From Natrinema zhouii (GTDB lineage: Archaea; Halobacteriota; Halobacteria; Halobacteriales; Natrialbaceae), in assembly GCF_013456555.2 (NCBI RefSeq), contig NZ_CP059154.1, forward strand, positions 372,001 to 436,000: DNA of 64,000 nt. Direction: 5' to 3'. Positions 17,836 through 26,670 of the stretch are shown here, piece by piece. Numbering within the stretch: position 1 is the first letter of the stretch; every line of letters starts with the position of its first letter. The notes beneath the pieces were generated by a model. That model made no database searches, was not told the origin of the DNA, and saw only the letters and a program-made list of their open reading frames with translations. Made by a program: the position numbers and the translations under genes.

Positions 17836-18855
17836 CTACTTGATGGTCCGTATTCCGAACGCCGACACCGAGGCACCGCCGATCAGTATCGGCAGCCAGT
17901 AGACCGCTCCCCGGAAGATCAGGACGGCCGCGGTGACGGCCGATGCCGCGACCCCCGTCGTCGGGACGAGCAGCGTGACAAACGCGGCCTCGATCCCGCC
18001 GAGACCGCCGGGAAGCGGGGCTGCACCGGCGACGTTCGCGAGCGGGATCGCGAACAGCAGGACGTACACCGGGACGCTGTGTCCCAGCGCGGCGAACGCC
18101 GCCAGCAGCGCCACGGTCTGAAAGAGCCACCCGCACAGTGACAGCCCGATGATCGCGCCGAGACGCCACCGGTCCGTCGCGATCCGCTCGATGTTCTCGA
18201 AGAACCGCCCCATTCGATCCGTGAGATCATCCTCGAGGGTCTCCGAGTCGAAGCGACCGAGGCCGAGTCGGCCGATGCGGGGCGCGATAATGGCCGGCAG
18301 TCGATCGATGATCGCGTCCCGGTACCGCCAGAGCAGCCCCATGGCGAGCACGATTCCACCGATCAACACGACCGCCGATCCGACGGCCGTCTCGAGGCGT
18401 TCGCCGATGGCGGCGGTGGTCGCGTAATAGCCGACGCCGACGAGAATGAGCGAGATCGAGGGGATGACGTTGAGGACATCGACGCTGGCGATGCCGACGA
18501 GGCTCGTTTCGTAGCGAGCACCGGAGACTTTCGAAATAAGCAGCGCCGCGATCGGTTCGCCGCCGGCCTGCCCGAACGGGGTGACGTTATTGGCGAAGAC
18601 GGCACCGGAATAGACGAAGAACGATCTGACGAGGGGGAGATCGACGCCGAGCGTGCCGAGGACGGTTCGAAGCATCAGGCTCCAGGCGGCCAGCCAGCAG
18701 AGCGCGAGGGCGAACGTCGCCGCGACCAGCGACGGCTCCGCCGAAAGCAACGAGTCGACGATCGGCCGTGCTCCCACGATGAAGAACAGGACGGCGAGGA
18801 CAGCGATCGCCCCGAAGCCACCGATGAGAAACGCGGGCTTGTTTCGCTCGTCCAT
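17836..18855 (-). CDS. UPF0104 / LPG-synthase-TM flippase-like membrane protein, copy 2
   Basis: A 339-residue membrane protein that aligns along its entire length, without gaps that I can see, to the UPF0104 protein at 10.26-11.28 kb. Identical blocks include NNVTPFGQAGGEP (NNITPFGQAGGEP in copy 1), SLVGIASVDVLNVIPSISLI, FDSETLEDDLTDR and LPGGLGGIEAAFVTLLVPTTG. The 40 bases ahead of both start codons are also similar (for instance a shared ACTTGAAAC). Differences are mostly conservative, so both copies are probably functional. Its partner YdjM-like gene has decayed to a stub. Role as for copy 1: likely lipid or glycolipid translocation, not proven. Confidence 0.85.
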   Translation of the reverse strand: MDERNKPAFLIGGFGAIAVLAVLFFIVGARPIVDSLLSAEPSLVAATFALALCWLAAWSLMLRTVLGTLGVDLPLVRSFFVYSGAVFANNVTPFGQAGGEPIAALLISKVSGARYETSLVGIASVDVLNVIPSISLILVGVGYYATTAAIGERLETAVGSAVVLIGGIVLAMGLLWRYRDAIIDRLPAIIAPRIGRLGLGRFDSETLEDDLTDRMGRFFENIERIATDRWRLGAIIGLSLCGWLFQTVALLAAFAALGHSVPVYVLLFAIPLANVAGAAPLPGGLGGIEAAFVTLLVPTTGVAASAVTAAVLIFRGAVYWLPILIGGASVSAFGIRTIK

Positions 18856-19169
18856 GGCTGGTATGAATCGTCAGTTGACTTGAAACGTCTGATTGACGTC
18901 GGTCGCTGATCGCGCAGGTCGTCGCGACCGGTCTCGTCCGACCGAAACAGCCGATCTCTCGCGGTCGATCGAGTCGGGAAGGGGCGATTGTCACCCTCTA
19001 ATCGACGGTTATCCGCTTTCTCGACAGCAGAACGCTCCCCGTCCGACAGAGGTCGATGGCGACCGCTACCAGTTGTTCAATGATTCACTACGACAGTGTG
19101 TAGCTGATTTCGGGTCCTGTACCTGCTTCATAACGATTGCGGACCGGTCGAGTGAACGCAGTACGTTCC
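18856..19169. other. Divergent promoter region between UPF0104 copy 2 and a sulfatase-like gene
   Basis: About 310 bases between two divergent genes. The left 60 bases resemble the upstream region of UPF0104 copy 1 and probably contain its promoter. I see no RNA gene or repeat; one candidate TATA for the rightward gene is not convincing. Confidence 0.4.
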
Positions 19170-20849
19170 ATGACTGCTCCGACTGTCCCGGCAGCACCGT
19201 CTCTCCTTCGCAGCGACGACGCGTACTCACGGTCGACGGCTCGAGCGACCGCGGCCGGGCGGGGGACGGCCGACGGGACCGATCCCCGCCCGTCGAACGT
19301 CCTCTTCGTCGTGCTGGATACAGTTCGGAAGGATCGCCTCGAGCCGTACGGCTACGAACGGGCGACCACGCCCGAATTGTCGCGGTTCGCCGAGGAGGCG
19401 ACCGTCTTCGAATCGGCGGTCGCGCCCGCACCTTGGACCCTCCCGGTCCACGCCTCGCTGTTTACCGGCCGCTATCCGAGCGAGCACGGGGCCGATCAGG
19501 GGAGTCCGTACCTCGACGACGCGACGACCCTCGCGTCGACCCTCTCGGCGGCGGGGTACGACACGGCGTGTTACTCCTCGAACGCCTGGATTACACCCTA
19601 TACCGGACTCACTGACGGCTTCGACGATCACGATTCCTTTTTCGAAGTGCTCCCTCGAGACGTGCTCTCCGGGCCGCTGGCCAGCGCGTGGCAGACCGTC
19701 AACGACAACGACTACCTCCGGGAGATGGCATCGAAAATAGTCAGACTCGGGGCGATGGCCCATGAGCGACTCGCCAGCGGCGAGGGCGCCGATACGAAGA
19801 CGCCGTCGGTCATCGACCGAACGAAGTCCTTCATCGGCGACAGCGAGAGCGGCCGGGGCTGGTTCGCGTTCGTCAATCTGATGGACGCCCACCTCCCGTA
19901 CTACCCGCCTGAGGAGTACCGCGAGGAGTTCGCACCCGGCGTCGATCCCGATAGCGTCTGCCAGAACTCGAAGGAGTACAACGCCGGCGTTCGCGATATC
20001 GACGACGAGGAGTGGGACGATATCCGGGGCCTGTACGACGCCGAGGTCGCCCACATGGACGCCGAACTCGGCCGACTGTTCGACTGGCTGCGTGCCACCG
20101 GCCAGTGGGAAGACACCGCGGTCGTCGTGTGTGCCGACCACGGCGAACTCCATGGCGAACACGACCGCTACGGCCACGAGTTCGCGCTCTATGACGAACT
20201 GATCAACGTCCCGCTGCTGGTGAAACACCCCGACCTCGAGGCCGAGCGGCGCGACGACCTCGTCGAGTTGCTCGACTGCTATCACACGGTATTGGATGCG
20301 CTCGACGTCGATCCCGATACCGTCGTCGGCACCAGCGGGAACGATGGTCCCGTCGCACGCGATCCAACGCGCTCGCTGCTCTCGAGTGAGTATCGAGCGT
20401 TCGACGGAGTCGCGGATCCGGACCCCGGTCAGCGGGCCGTCCTCGAGGCGGATGACGACGCCGATTACGCGTTCATGGAGTACGCCAAGCCGGTCATCGA
20501 GCTACACCATCTGGAGCAAAAGGCCAGCAAGGCTGGAATCACGCTCCCGGCGGATCACCCGGCCTACTCGCGACTGCGCGGGGCGCGTCGCACCGACGCG
20601 AAATACATCCGTGCGGACCTCATCCCCGACGAAGGCTATCGGCTCGACGACGACCCGTCCGAGCAGTCGCCCGTCGATCCGGCGGTTGACAACGCCGTCG
20701 CCGCGACCGAACGGGCACTCGCTCGGTTCGAAGACGCCGTCGGTGGCGCATGGACGGATCCGAGCGAGACGGACACCGACGCCGACGCGCTGGCCGAGGC
20801 CGACGAGGCGACCCAGGATCGGTTGCGCGAACTCGGCTATCTCGAGTGA
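19170..20849 (+). CDS. Alkaline-phosphatase-superfamily (sulfatase-like) hydrolase or transferase
   Basis: A 559-residue protein of the sulfatase fold. The first metal motif NVLFVVLDTVRKDRL is near residue 40, the nucleophile loop PAPWTLPVHASLFTGRYPS near 90, and the second metal site VVCADHGELHGEHDRYGHE near 325. In true sulfatases the nucleophile is Cys or Ser, matured to formylglycine; here the equivalent position is Thr (T-L-P). Thr is the nucleophile in phosphotransferases of this superfamily such as LTA synthase. A phosphodiesterase or phosphotransferase acting on surface glycans is therefore as likely as a sulfatase. The next three genes run in the same direction and form a probable surface-glycan cluster. 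Confidence 0.82.
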   Translation: MTAPTVPAAPSLLRSDDAYSRSTARATAAGRGTADGTDPRPSNVLFVVLDTVRKDRLEPYGYERATTPELSRFAEEATVFESAVAPAPWTLPVHASLFTGRYPSEHGADQGSPYLDDATTLASTLSAAGYDTACYSSNAWITPYTGLTDGFDDHDSFFEVLPRDVLSGPLASAWQTVNDNDYLREMASKIVRLGAMAHERLASGEGADTKTPSVIDRTKSFIGDSESGRGWFAFVNLMDAHLPYYPPEEYREEFAPGVDPDSVCQNSKEYNAGVRDIDDEEWDDIRGLYDAEVAHMDAELGRLFDWLRATGQWEDTAVVVCADHGELHGEHDRYGHEFALYDELINVPLLVKHPDLEAERRDDLVELLDCYHTVLDALDVDPDTVVGTSGNDGPVARDPTRSLLSSEYRAFDGVADPDPGQRAVLEADDDADYAFMEYAKPVIELHHLEQKASKAGITLPADHPAYSRLRGARRTDAKYIRADLIPDEGYRLDDDPSEQSPVDPAVDNAVAATERALARFEDAVGGAWTDPSETDTDADALAEADEATQDRLRELGYLE

Positions 20850-20976
20850 GGCAACTCCATCGGTCTCCCGGAGAAAACGCGGGCGAACACGACGAGAGAC
20901 GGTCGATTGGAGCGGTGGCGGTGACTTTCAGGAACCAATAAGAATACAGTGGTCGAATCGAAAGGTAGCCCAACGA

Positions 20977-21840
20977 ATGGACGACCAGCACTTCCTCGAG
21001 TCGGAGTGGGATTACTGTCTGGTGCTGGATGCGTGCCGGTATGACGTGTTCAGTGACGTGTACGACGAGTACCTCGACGGGACGTTGGAGAAGCGCTGGA
21101 GCACCGGATCGTCGACCCCGGAGTGGGCCTACCGGACCTTCACCGACGAACACGATATCGCGTACTTCTCCGGAAACCCATTCATCAACGATCTGGGGAT
21201 CCCGCTGAACGAACTCAAGTGGGGTGCCAGTTGCGACTACGAGTGGTCCGCCTCGGAGCACATCAGTGACGTCTTCGACGTGTGGAAATCGGGCTGGGAC
21301 GACGATCTCGGGACGGTCCCGCCGGACAGTCTCGGTGCGGCCTTTCACGACAATCAGGACGCCGTCGAGCGAGCTGACCGGACGGTGCTCCACTACATGC
21401 AGCCGCACGCGCCCTACCTCTCCCGCGGGAAGGGGCAGAAACTCAAACAGATCCAGAAAGGAATCCGGAAACAGGAGGAAGCCGAGAAGGAAACCGACGG
21501 CGGGGATAGTGGTGCCCTCTCCTCGCTCGGGGATACGATCCGTCCGAAAGTCGAGGACACGCTCGAGGGCAGCGAACTCGCCCAGAAGGCGGGCCTCTGG
21601 CTCGAGCTCGACCCCGCCGACCTCGTCAAGAACGGCACCCGTGAAGCGGCGATGGCGCTCTACGAGGAAAACCTGCGGATCGCACTCGAGTCCGTCGCCG
21701 ACGTGGTCGAAGAGCTCGATGGGACGGTCATCGTGACCGCAGATCACGGGGAAGCCTTCGGCGAGGAGGGCGTCTGGGAACACCACATCGAGACGCACAT
21801 CCCAGCGCTCATGGAGGTTCCGTGGCTCGAAGTCGAGTAA
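20977..21840 (+). CDS. Short sulfatase-like protein of the alkaline-phosphatase superfamily
   Basis: A 287-residue protein. The N-terminal metal site reads DYCLVLDACRYDVFSDVY near residue 12-29, and the C-terminal site reads VIVTADHGEAFGEEGVWEHH near residue 250. The central region has HYMQPHAPYL near 144-153 and a lysine-rich helical insert. It lacks a recognisable nucleophile loop of the C/S/T-x-P type, and it is much shorter than a full sulfatase. Family relatives occur in polysaccharide clusters of haloarchaea with no known activity. It follows the longer sulfatase-like gene by 127 bases and precedes two glycosyltransferases. I placed the start at the ATG at 20977 because the sequence before it is not haloarchaeal in composition. 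Confidence 0.72.
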   Translation: MDDQHFLESEWDYCLVLDACRYDVFSDVYDEYLDGTLEKRWSTGSSTPEWAYRTFTDEHDIAYFSGNPFINDLGIPLNELKWGASCDYEWSASEHISDVFDVWKSGWDDDLGTVPPDSLGAAFHDNQDAVERADRTVLHYMQPHAPYLSRGKGQKLKQIQKGIRKQEEAEKETDGGDSGALSSLGDTIRPKVEDTLEGSELAQKAGLWLELDPADLVKNGTREAAMALYEENLRIALESVADVVEELDGTVIVTADHGEAFGEEGVWEHHIETHIPALMEVPWLEVE

Positions 21841-21936
21841 CGCCGTGCCCGGACGGCGACGAGAACACTATGTACCAATTCGCGGCGGCAGTCTCGAGCG
21901 GCCGGCGGTAACCGCATCACACAGGGGGAGTCCGGT

Positions 21937-22920
21937 ATGAAGATCAGCCACTACTTCGAATTCGAAACGCACGTCACCGGCGGCATTCACGAGTCCGTCG
22001 TCCACCAGCGGAAGATGCTGGACCGGCTCGGTGTCGCGTACACGACGGCGCCGACGCTCGAGGCCGACGTTTTTCACTGTAACCTCATGGGACCGCGATC
22101 CGTCTGGTACGCGGCGAGAGCGCAGCGACGAAGCATTCCCGTCGTCGCGAACACGCACGTGACCGCGGAGGACTTCGGAGAGAGCTTTCGATTCACGAAC
22201 GCCCTCGCAAAGCCCCTCAAGCCGTATCTCCGGAGGGCCTACGGGTTGGCCGACGCGCTCGTCTGCCCGTCGGAATACAACCAGCGCCTGCTCGAGACGT
22301 ACACCGACACACCGACGACGGTCATCTCGAACGGCGTCGACCGCGAGAAACTCGCGGGGTTCGAATCCCTCGAAACCGAGTACCGCGACCGGTACGACCT
22401 CGAGTCACCTACCGTCTTTCTCGTCGGCCACGTCATCAAGCGCAAGGGCCTCGAGACGTTCGTCGAACTGGCCCGCCGGCTGCCCGAACTGGATTTCGCG
22501 TGGTTCGGCCCGCTGGACCTCTCCCTGAAAGGCCGGGAGACGACGCAGTTGATCGAGGAGTCCCCGGCGAACTGCACGTTCACCGGCTACGTCGACGACA
22601 TCCGCGGCGCGTTCGCAGCGGGCGACATTTTCTGTTTCCCCACGCACGAGGAAAACGAGGGGATCGCGTTGCTCGAGGCGATGGCCGCCGGCAAGCCGGT
22701 GCTCGTTCGGGACATCGAGACGTTCTCGTGGCTCGTAGACGGCGAAGACTGCCTGAAGGTGGCGGGAGCCGGCGTCGACGGGTTCGAGGACGCCCTCGAG
22801 CGACTCACGGATCCCGACCTTCGGGATCGGCTCGGATCGAACGCGGCCCGACGGAGCGAGGAGTTTTCGCTCGAGACGGTCGCGAAGCAGTATCAGTCGC
22901 TGTACGACGAGGTGGCCTGA
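21937..22920 (+). CDS. GT4 glycosyltransferase
   Basis: A 327-residue GT-B-fold retaining glycosyltransferase. The N-terminal half begins MKISHYFEFETHVTGGIHES with the glycine-rich acceptor loop. The C-terminal nucleotide-sugar domain shows VISNGVDREKL near 128, VGHVIKRKGLETFVELARRLPEL near 160-180, and the GT4 E-x7-E signature EENEGIALLEAMAAGKPV near residue 236. It is likely to act at the inner face of the membrane on a lipid or glycan acceptor. Its TGA stop directly abuts the ATG of the next glycosyltransferase, so the two are one transcription unit. Confidence 0.9.
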   Translation: MKISHYFEFETHVTGGIHESVVHQRKMLDRLGVAYTTAPTLEADVFHCNLMGPRSVWYAARAQRRSIPVVANTHVTAEDFGESFRFTNALAKPLKPYLRRAYGLADALVCPSEYNQRLLETYTDTPTTVISNGVDREKLAGFESLETEYRDRYDLESPTVFLVGHVIKRKGLETFVELARRLPELDFAWFGPLDLSLKGRETTQLIEESPANCTFTGYVDDIRGAFAAGDIFCFPTHEENEGIALLEAMAAGKPVLVRDIETFSWLVDGEDCLKVAGAGVDGFEDALERLTDPDLRDRLGSNAARRSEEFSLETVAKQYQSLYDEVA

Positions 22921-24018
22921 ATGAAAATCGGATTCTTTACGGACAGTTATTTCCCCGAGATTGACGGCGTAACGTATACGATCAAGCTCTGGCGCGAGGA
23001 GCTAGAACGGAAGGGCCACGAGGTGTACGTCATCTACCCGGACGGCGACTACGAGCCCGGTGAGCGCGAAGTCCCGGTCAAATCGCTGCCGAACCCGTTT
23101 TACGCCGGTTATCGGATCCCCCTCACCCGACGGCCGTCCACGCTTCCCGAGCTGGATATCGTCCACTGTCACGGGCCCGCACCGATCGGCATCCTCGGCC
23201 GATACTACGCCTGGAAACGCGATCTCTCGACGATCTACACGCATCACACCCCGCTTGAGGAGTACTTCCACCAGAGCATCAAACTCGAGTCCGTCGCGGC
23301 TCTGCTCTCGAGCCTGTACGTCCCCGTCGAGAACGCGTTCCTCGAGAGCTTCGACGTCGTCACCGCGTCGACCGAGCGGATCGACCGCGACGTCGAACAC
23401 GTCCAGCTCCCGGTGGGAATCGACATGGACTTCTTTCAGGCGACCGAGGCGGACTGGTATCCCGACCGGACGGTGATCGGCTACAGCGGCCGGCTCAGCA
23501 TGGAGAAAAACGTCAGCGAGATTCTGCGGGCCGCCGAGGAGTTGCCGGAATACGACTTCGTCATCGTCGGTGAGGGCCCCTACCGCGACTGTCTCGAGCG
23601 CAACGCCCCGGAGAACGTCGAGATCCGAACGTTCCTCCCCCGGGAGGAGCTGCCTGCCTTCTACTCCTCGATCGATACCTTCGTCACCGCCTCGACCGCG
23701 GACACGCTCGGCCTCTCGACACTCGAGGCCAACGCCTGCGGAACGCCCGTCGCCGCCGCCGATGTCCCGCCGTTCGACCACACGATCGGCCCCGACAACG
23801 GCGAGCGGTTCGACTACGGCGATCTCGAGTCGATGGTCGACGCCATCGAGACCTGTCTGGCGACCGATCGCGAGACCAGAGCGGGCGTCGAACGCTACGC
23901 GGTCGAGTACACGATGGACCACCTCGAGCAACTCTATCACAACGTGGGGCTCTCGAAAGACGAGGCGGTCGTCGACGTCGAGAGCCCGTGGCGGTTCTCC
24001 GAAGAAGAACGCAGCTAA
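22921..24018 (+). CDS. GT4 glycosyltransferase, diacylglycerol/diether-glucosyltransferase type
   Basis: A 365-residue GT4 enzyme. MKIGFFTDSYFPEIDGVTYT at the N-terminus is the classic start of the family that includes glycosyl-1,2-diacylglycerol synthases. THHTPLEEYFHQS near 118 and the phosphate loop GYSGRLSMEKNVSEIL near 186 follow, with the C-terminal signature TADTLGLSTLEANACGTPVAAADVPP near 258 (residue motif D-x6-E). In archaea such enzymes make glycosylated diether lipids; that is inference from the family. It begins one base after the previous gene and ends in EEERS. Confidence 0.9.
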   Translation: MKIGFFTDSYFPEIDGVTYTIKLWREELERKGHEVYVIYPDGDYEPGEREVPVKSLPNPFYAGYRIPLTRRPSTLPELDIVHCHGPAPIGILGRYYAWKRDLSTIYTHHTPLEEYFHQSIKLESVAALLSSLYVPVENAFLESFDVVTASTERIDRDVEHVQLPVGIDMDFFQATEADWYPDRTVIGYSGRLSMEKNVSEILRAAEELPEYDFVIVGEGPYRDCLERNAPENVEIRTFLPREELPAFYSSIDTFVTASTADTLGLSTLEANACGTPVAAADVPPFDHTIGPDNGERFDYGDLESMVDAIETCLATDRETRAGVERYAVEYTMDHLEQLYHNVGLSKDEAVVDVESPWRFSEEERS

Positions 24019-24271
24019 CCACCGGTTCGCGAGTGCAGTCTTTTGTTCTCGATCGATTTCGATGTCCTCGAGTGACGAACCAGCCGCCGCAGGAACCACG
24101 TTCGATCAGACCTCGAAACGGTCTGAAATGGTGATATTCAGGGATAGGGGTCCTGACGGAGTCGACGAGAAGGCCTATAAGCGAACCGAACGGGGTGCCA
24201 CATAACCCAATGGGCGGCTTCGCTCCGTCCGGTCCCACGATGGCAACTCGAACACGTACTGACGGGGGTGA

Positions 24272-25549
24272 CTGGCTATCGACCGACGGACGCTGATCGC
24301 GTTCGGTGCGTTAGCACTCGTCCTCGTCGTGCTCGTCCTCGGCTCGTCTGCGACCACGCCGTCCAGCGGCGCCGCGGTCGACCGACAGGAGCAGTTGGTG
24401 ACGGTGGACGAGGACTCGTCGCTGTGGCCGTATACGAGTAGCGCGACGAAATTCGAGGAGCGGACGCTCGCGCTCAACGTCGTAGTCGCCGGTGATCCGG
24501 CGGACACCCGTCGGCACCTGAAACAGCGAAGCCGCGGCGGCTGGAACGAAACCGCTCCCGAACAGGAGGACGTCAGCGCCGCCTCGAGCGACGAAGCCGT
24601 CGGAACGTCGACGGCCTGGGGGAGCGCCGACGGCTCGACTCGGTACGTCTACGTCGCTTCCGACGACGATCCGAGCAGCGGGCGATGGCTCGACGAGAGC
24701 TACCAGTTACACGACGGCGAGTATCTCGGCTCGCGCCACCACATTCGGGCCTACGCGTCCCCTGACGACGGAGACGAGTGGACGGCGATGCAGGCCCATC
24801 GAGAACACTGGGACTGGTTTCGGCTCAGCCACACGGTCACCAGCGCGGAGGACTCACAGCAGTACGTCGAACGCGAGTTCATGGGCCGTCGATACGTCTC
24901 GAACGTTTCGCGCGACTATCTGGGGAACGACCGCGGCTTCGATTCCGACGGCTGGGTGACGAGTATCGAGATAGATACCGATGTCGGGAATGACGGCGAC
25001 GACACCGATGACGGCTCGCCGGTTCACCTCGCGATGATCGGGCTCCTTCCGGGCGCGCTGCTCGGCGGTCGCGTCGCATCGCGGACCGTGCCTCGAGAGT
25101 TCGATTCCCTGCGTGTCCGCCACTCGTTCCTCCTGGCTGGTTCGCTGATCGGACTCTATCTCTTCGTCCGATTCGGTGCGATCGCCGTCGAGGCGCGCCT
25201 CGGTTCTCTCGATCCGCGATTCATCGCGGGCGCGTTCTACCCACTACTCGTCATCGGGTTACCGGTCTGTACGTACTACTTCGCCCGCCCGCTCGATCGG
25301 CCGACGGCCTTCGCTGTCAGTTCAGTCGGCTTCGCGACGGCAATCTTGCTCGATTACACCGCACTCGGCGTGACACGGCTGCCGGTCACCGTCTTCGTCC
25401 ACCGGTTCTCGACGGCGATCGCCCTCGGCTTCATCGCCGTCGGTGCATCACACGCGGAACGAATCGACCCCGAAGATCACGGCTTCGTTCGAATGGGGGC
25501 GCTCCTCTGGGGCGTCACGCTACTCGTGCCGCTGCTCCGATTCCTGTAG
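24272..25549 (+). CDS. Membrane protein of unknown function with a disturbed start
   Basis: A protein of about 425 residues that I do not recognise. The first standard start codon in frame is the GTG at 24329, but the frame remains open upstream to 24272 and encodes AIDRRTLIAFGALALVLVV, which looks like an intact signal or anchor helix beginning before that GTG. The region just upstream in the next frame (ATG at 24210, MGGFAPSG) carries on to GGDWL and would join this frame after a one-base change near 24275. A TATA box at 24176 fits initiation at 24210. Residues 20-235 form a secreted domain rich in Trp and His, and the C-terminus has about five membrane helices (from about 250). Confidence 0.68.
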   Translation: MAIDRRTLIAFGALALVLVVLVLGSSATTPSSGAAVDRQEQLVTVDEDSSLWPYTSSATKFEERTLALNVVVAGDPADTRRHLKQRSRGGWNETAPEQEDVSAASSDEAVGTSTAWGSADGSTRYVYVASDDDPSSGRWLDESYQLHDGEYLGSRHHIRAYASPDDGDEWTAMQAHREHWDWFRLSHTVTSAEDSQQYVEREFMGRRYVSNVSRDYLGNDRGFDSDGWVTSIEIDTDVGNDGDDTDDGSPVHLAMIGLLPGALLGGRVASRTVPREFDSLRVRHSFLLAGSLIGLYLFVRFGAIAVEARLGSLDPRFIAGAFYPLLVIGLPVCTYYFARPLDRPTAFAVSSVGFATAILLDYTALGVTRLPVTVFVHRFSTAIALGFIAVGASHAERIDPEDHGFVRMGALLWGVTLLVPLLRFL

Positions 25550-25567
25550 CGGTCGCCCGTCCGCTGA

Positions 25568-25876
25568 CTACCTCCCGAAATCGTCGGGACTCACGTACGG
25601 CCGCGTCCACGATGTCGTCGCCTGCGTGTACCCGACGACACCGACGAAGGTGACGACGTAACACAGCCAGCCCGGGAGACCGAACCCCCGTATCCAGACC
25701 GTCATCACCAGCGCCCAGGTCACGAGCACTGCCGTATCGCGACAGATCCGTTCCCCGTTGTGCCGGCAGTACGCGATCAATCGGTGGCGTCGTGACTCGA
25801 GCAACGGTCCATCGTCGCGGCTGGATTTAGCCCCGTCGCGGTCCGCTCTGGCGGGATCGAGTTTCGTTCGAGCCAC
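25568..25876 (-). CDS. Small two-helix membrane protein, unknown function
   Basis: A 102-residue protein starting at a GTG. A charged N-terminus of about 45 residues ends in CRHNGERICRD, followed by two hydrophobic helices (about 47-64 and 67-84: TAVLVTWALVMTVWIRGFG, then WLCYVVTFVGVVGYT) and the polar tail TTSWTRPYVSPDDFGR. No family is recognised beyond haloarchaeal conservation that I believe exists. It converges on the preceding membrane-protein gene, with 18 bases between the two stops. Confidence 0.65.
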   Translation of the reverse strand: MARTKLDPARADRDGAKSSRDDGPLLESRRHRLIAYCRHNGERICRDTAVLVTWALVMTVWIRGFGLPGWLCYVVTFVGVVGYTQATTSWTRPYVSPDDFGR

Positions 25877-25998
25877 CGTTGCTCGGTGGTTCGGGAGCGC
25901 TGGAATACGCTTTTTGGTTCGATCCGTCCGTCGCGGCTTCGATTCGATAGCCGTTCGGAGTTCGGAAGTTCCTCGAGTCAGGCGCTTGTACTGGCGAC

Positions 25999-26469
25999 TC
26001 AGTCACCGCCCGGGTTTCGACGCGCGATCATGCCGAGCGCAATCCAGGAGATGACGACATTGCCGTCCTGCGTGACTCCCTCGAGGAGGCTATCGACGTA
26101 GCCTCGTTCGGGGTCGCTCTCCGAGACGCGCTTGTCGATGACTTCGGTCCGGATCGAGAGCGTGTCCCCGGGTTTGACCGGTCGTTTCCACCGGAGTTCG
26201 TCGACGCCGCGAGCGCCCATGCTAGCGCGGTCCTGCATCGGGCCGTCGACAAGCAGCCGCATACACATCGCGGCGGTGTGCCAGCCGGAAGCGACCAGTT
26301 CGCCGAACGCCGAGTCCTCGGCGGCGTCCGCGTCGGTGTGGAACGACTGCGGGTCGTACTGCTCGGCGAACTCGAGGATTTCTTCTTTCGTGACGTGATA
26401 CTCGCCGAATTCGTGGGTTTCGCCGACCTTGATATCCTCGTAGTAACGCATCGGCATGTCCTGTGCCAT
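25999..26469 (-). CDS. MaoC-family dehydratase (hot-dog fold)
   Basis: A 156-residue single hot-dog enzyme. It begins MAQDMPMRYYEDIKVGETHE. The conserved catalytic segment of MaoC/R-specific enoyl-CoA hydratases appears as FAEQYDPQSFHTDADAA near residue 34 (Asp and His at the family catalytic positions), followed by FGELVASGWHTAAMCMRL near 55. The C-terminal half has ELRWKRPVKPGDTLSIRTEV. The probable substrate is an enoyl-CoA thioester in fatty-acid or branched-chain acid metabolism. The long frame extending further upstream is an artefact; the ATG at 26469 is supported by the conserved start. Confidence 0.9.
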   Translation of the reverse strand: MAQDMPMRYYEDIKVGETHEFGEYHVTKEEILEFAEQYDPQSFHTDADAAEDSAFGELVASGWHTAAMCMRLLVDGPMQDRASMGARGVDELRWKRPVKPGDTLSIRTEVIDKRVSESDPERGYVDSLLEGVTQDGNVVISWIALGMIARRNPGGD

Positions 26470-26670
26470 GTATCGGCAAGAACCTGTGGGATGAGGCAGT
26501 GGAGACGGCAGGGGCGGCTGCTCGGCCGTTCCGCGTCGGCCCCCGACTGGGGCGGGTCGTGTTGCCGGCAGTCCGCTCTCACCGGCATTGTCTCGCCACC
26601 GTCGGTGCTGCGTCATCGTCGTTGCTGGAACTTCCAAACACCTTTGCGTCGGCGAACGGGCTGTTTCGGT

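Noticed and set aside
26278..26670. Extended start of the epimerase gene into the MaoC gene
   Set aside because: The Rossmann strand begins right after the ATG at 26671; upstream codons are antisense to MaoC.
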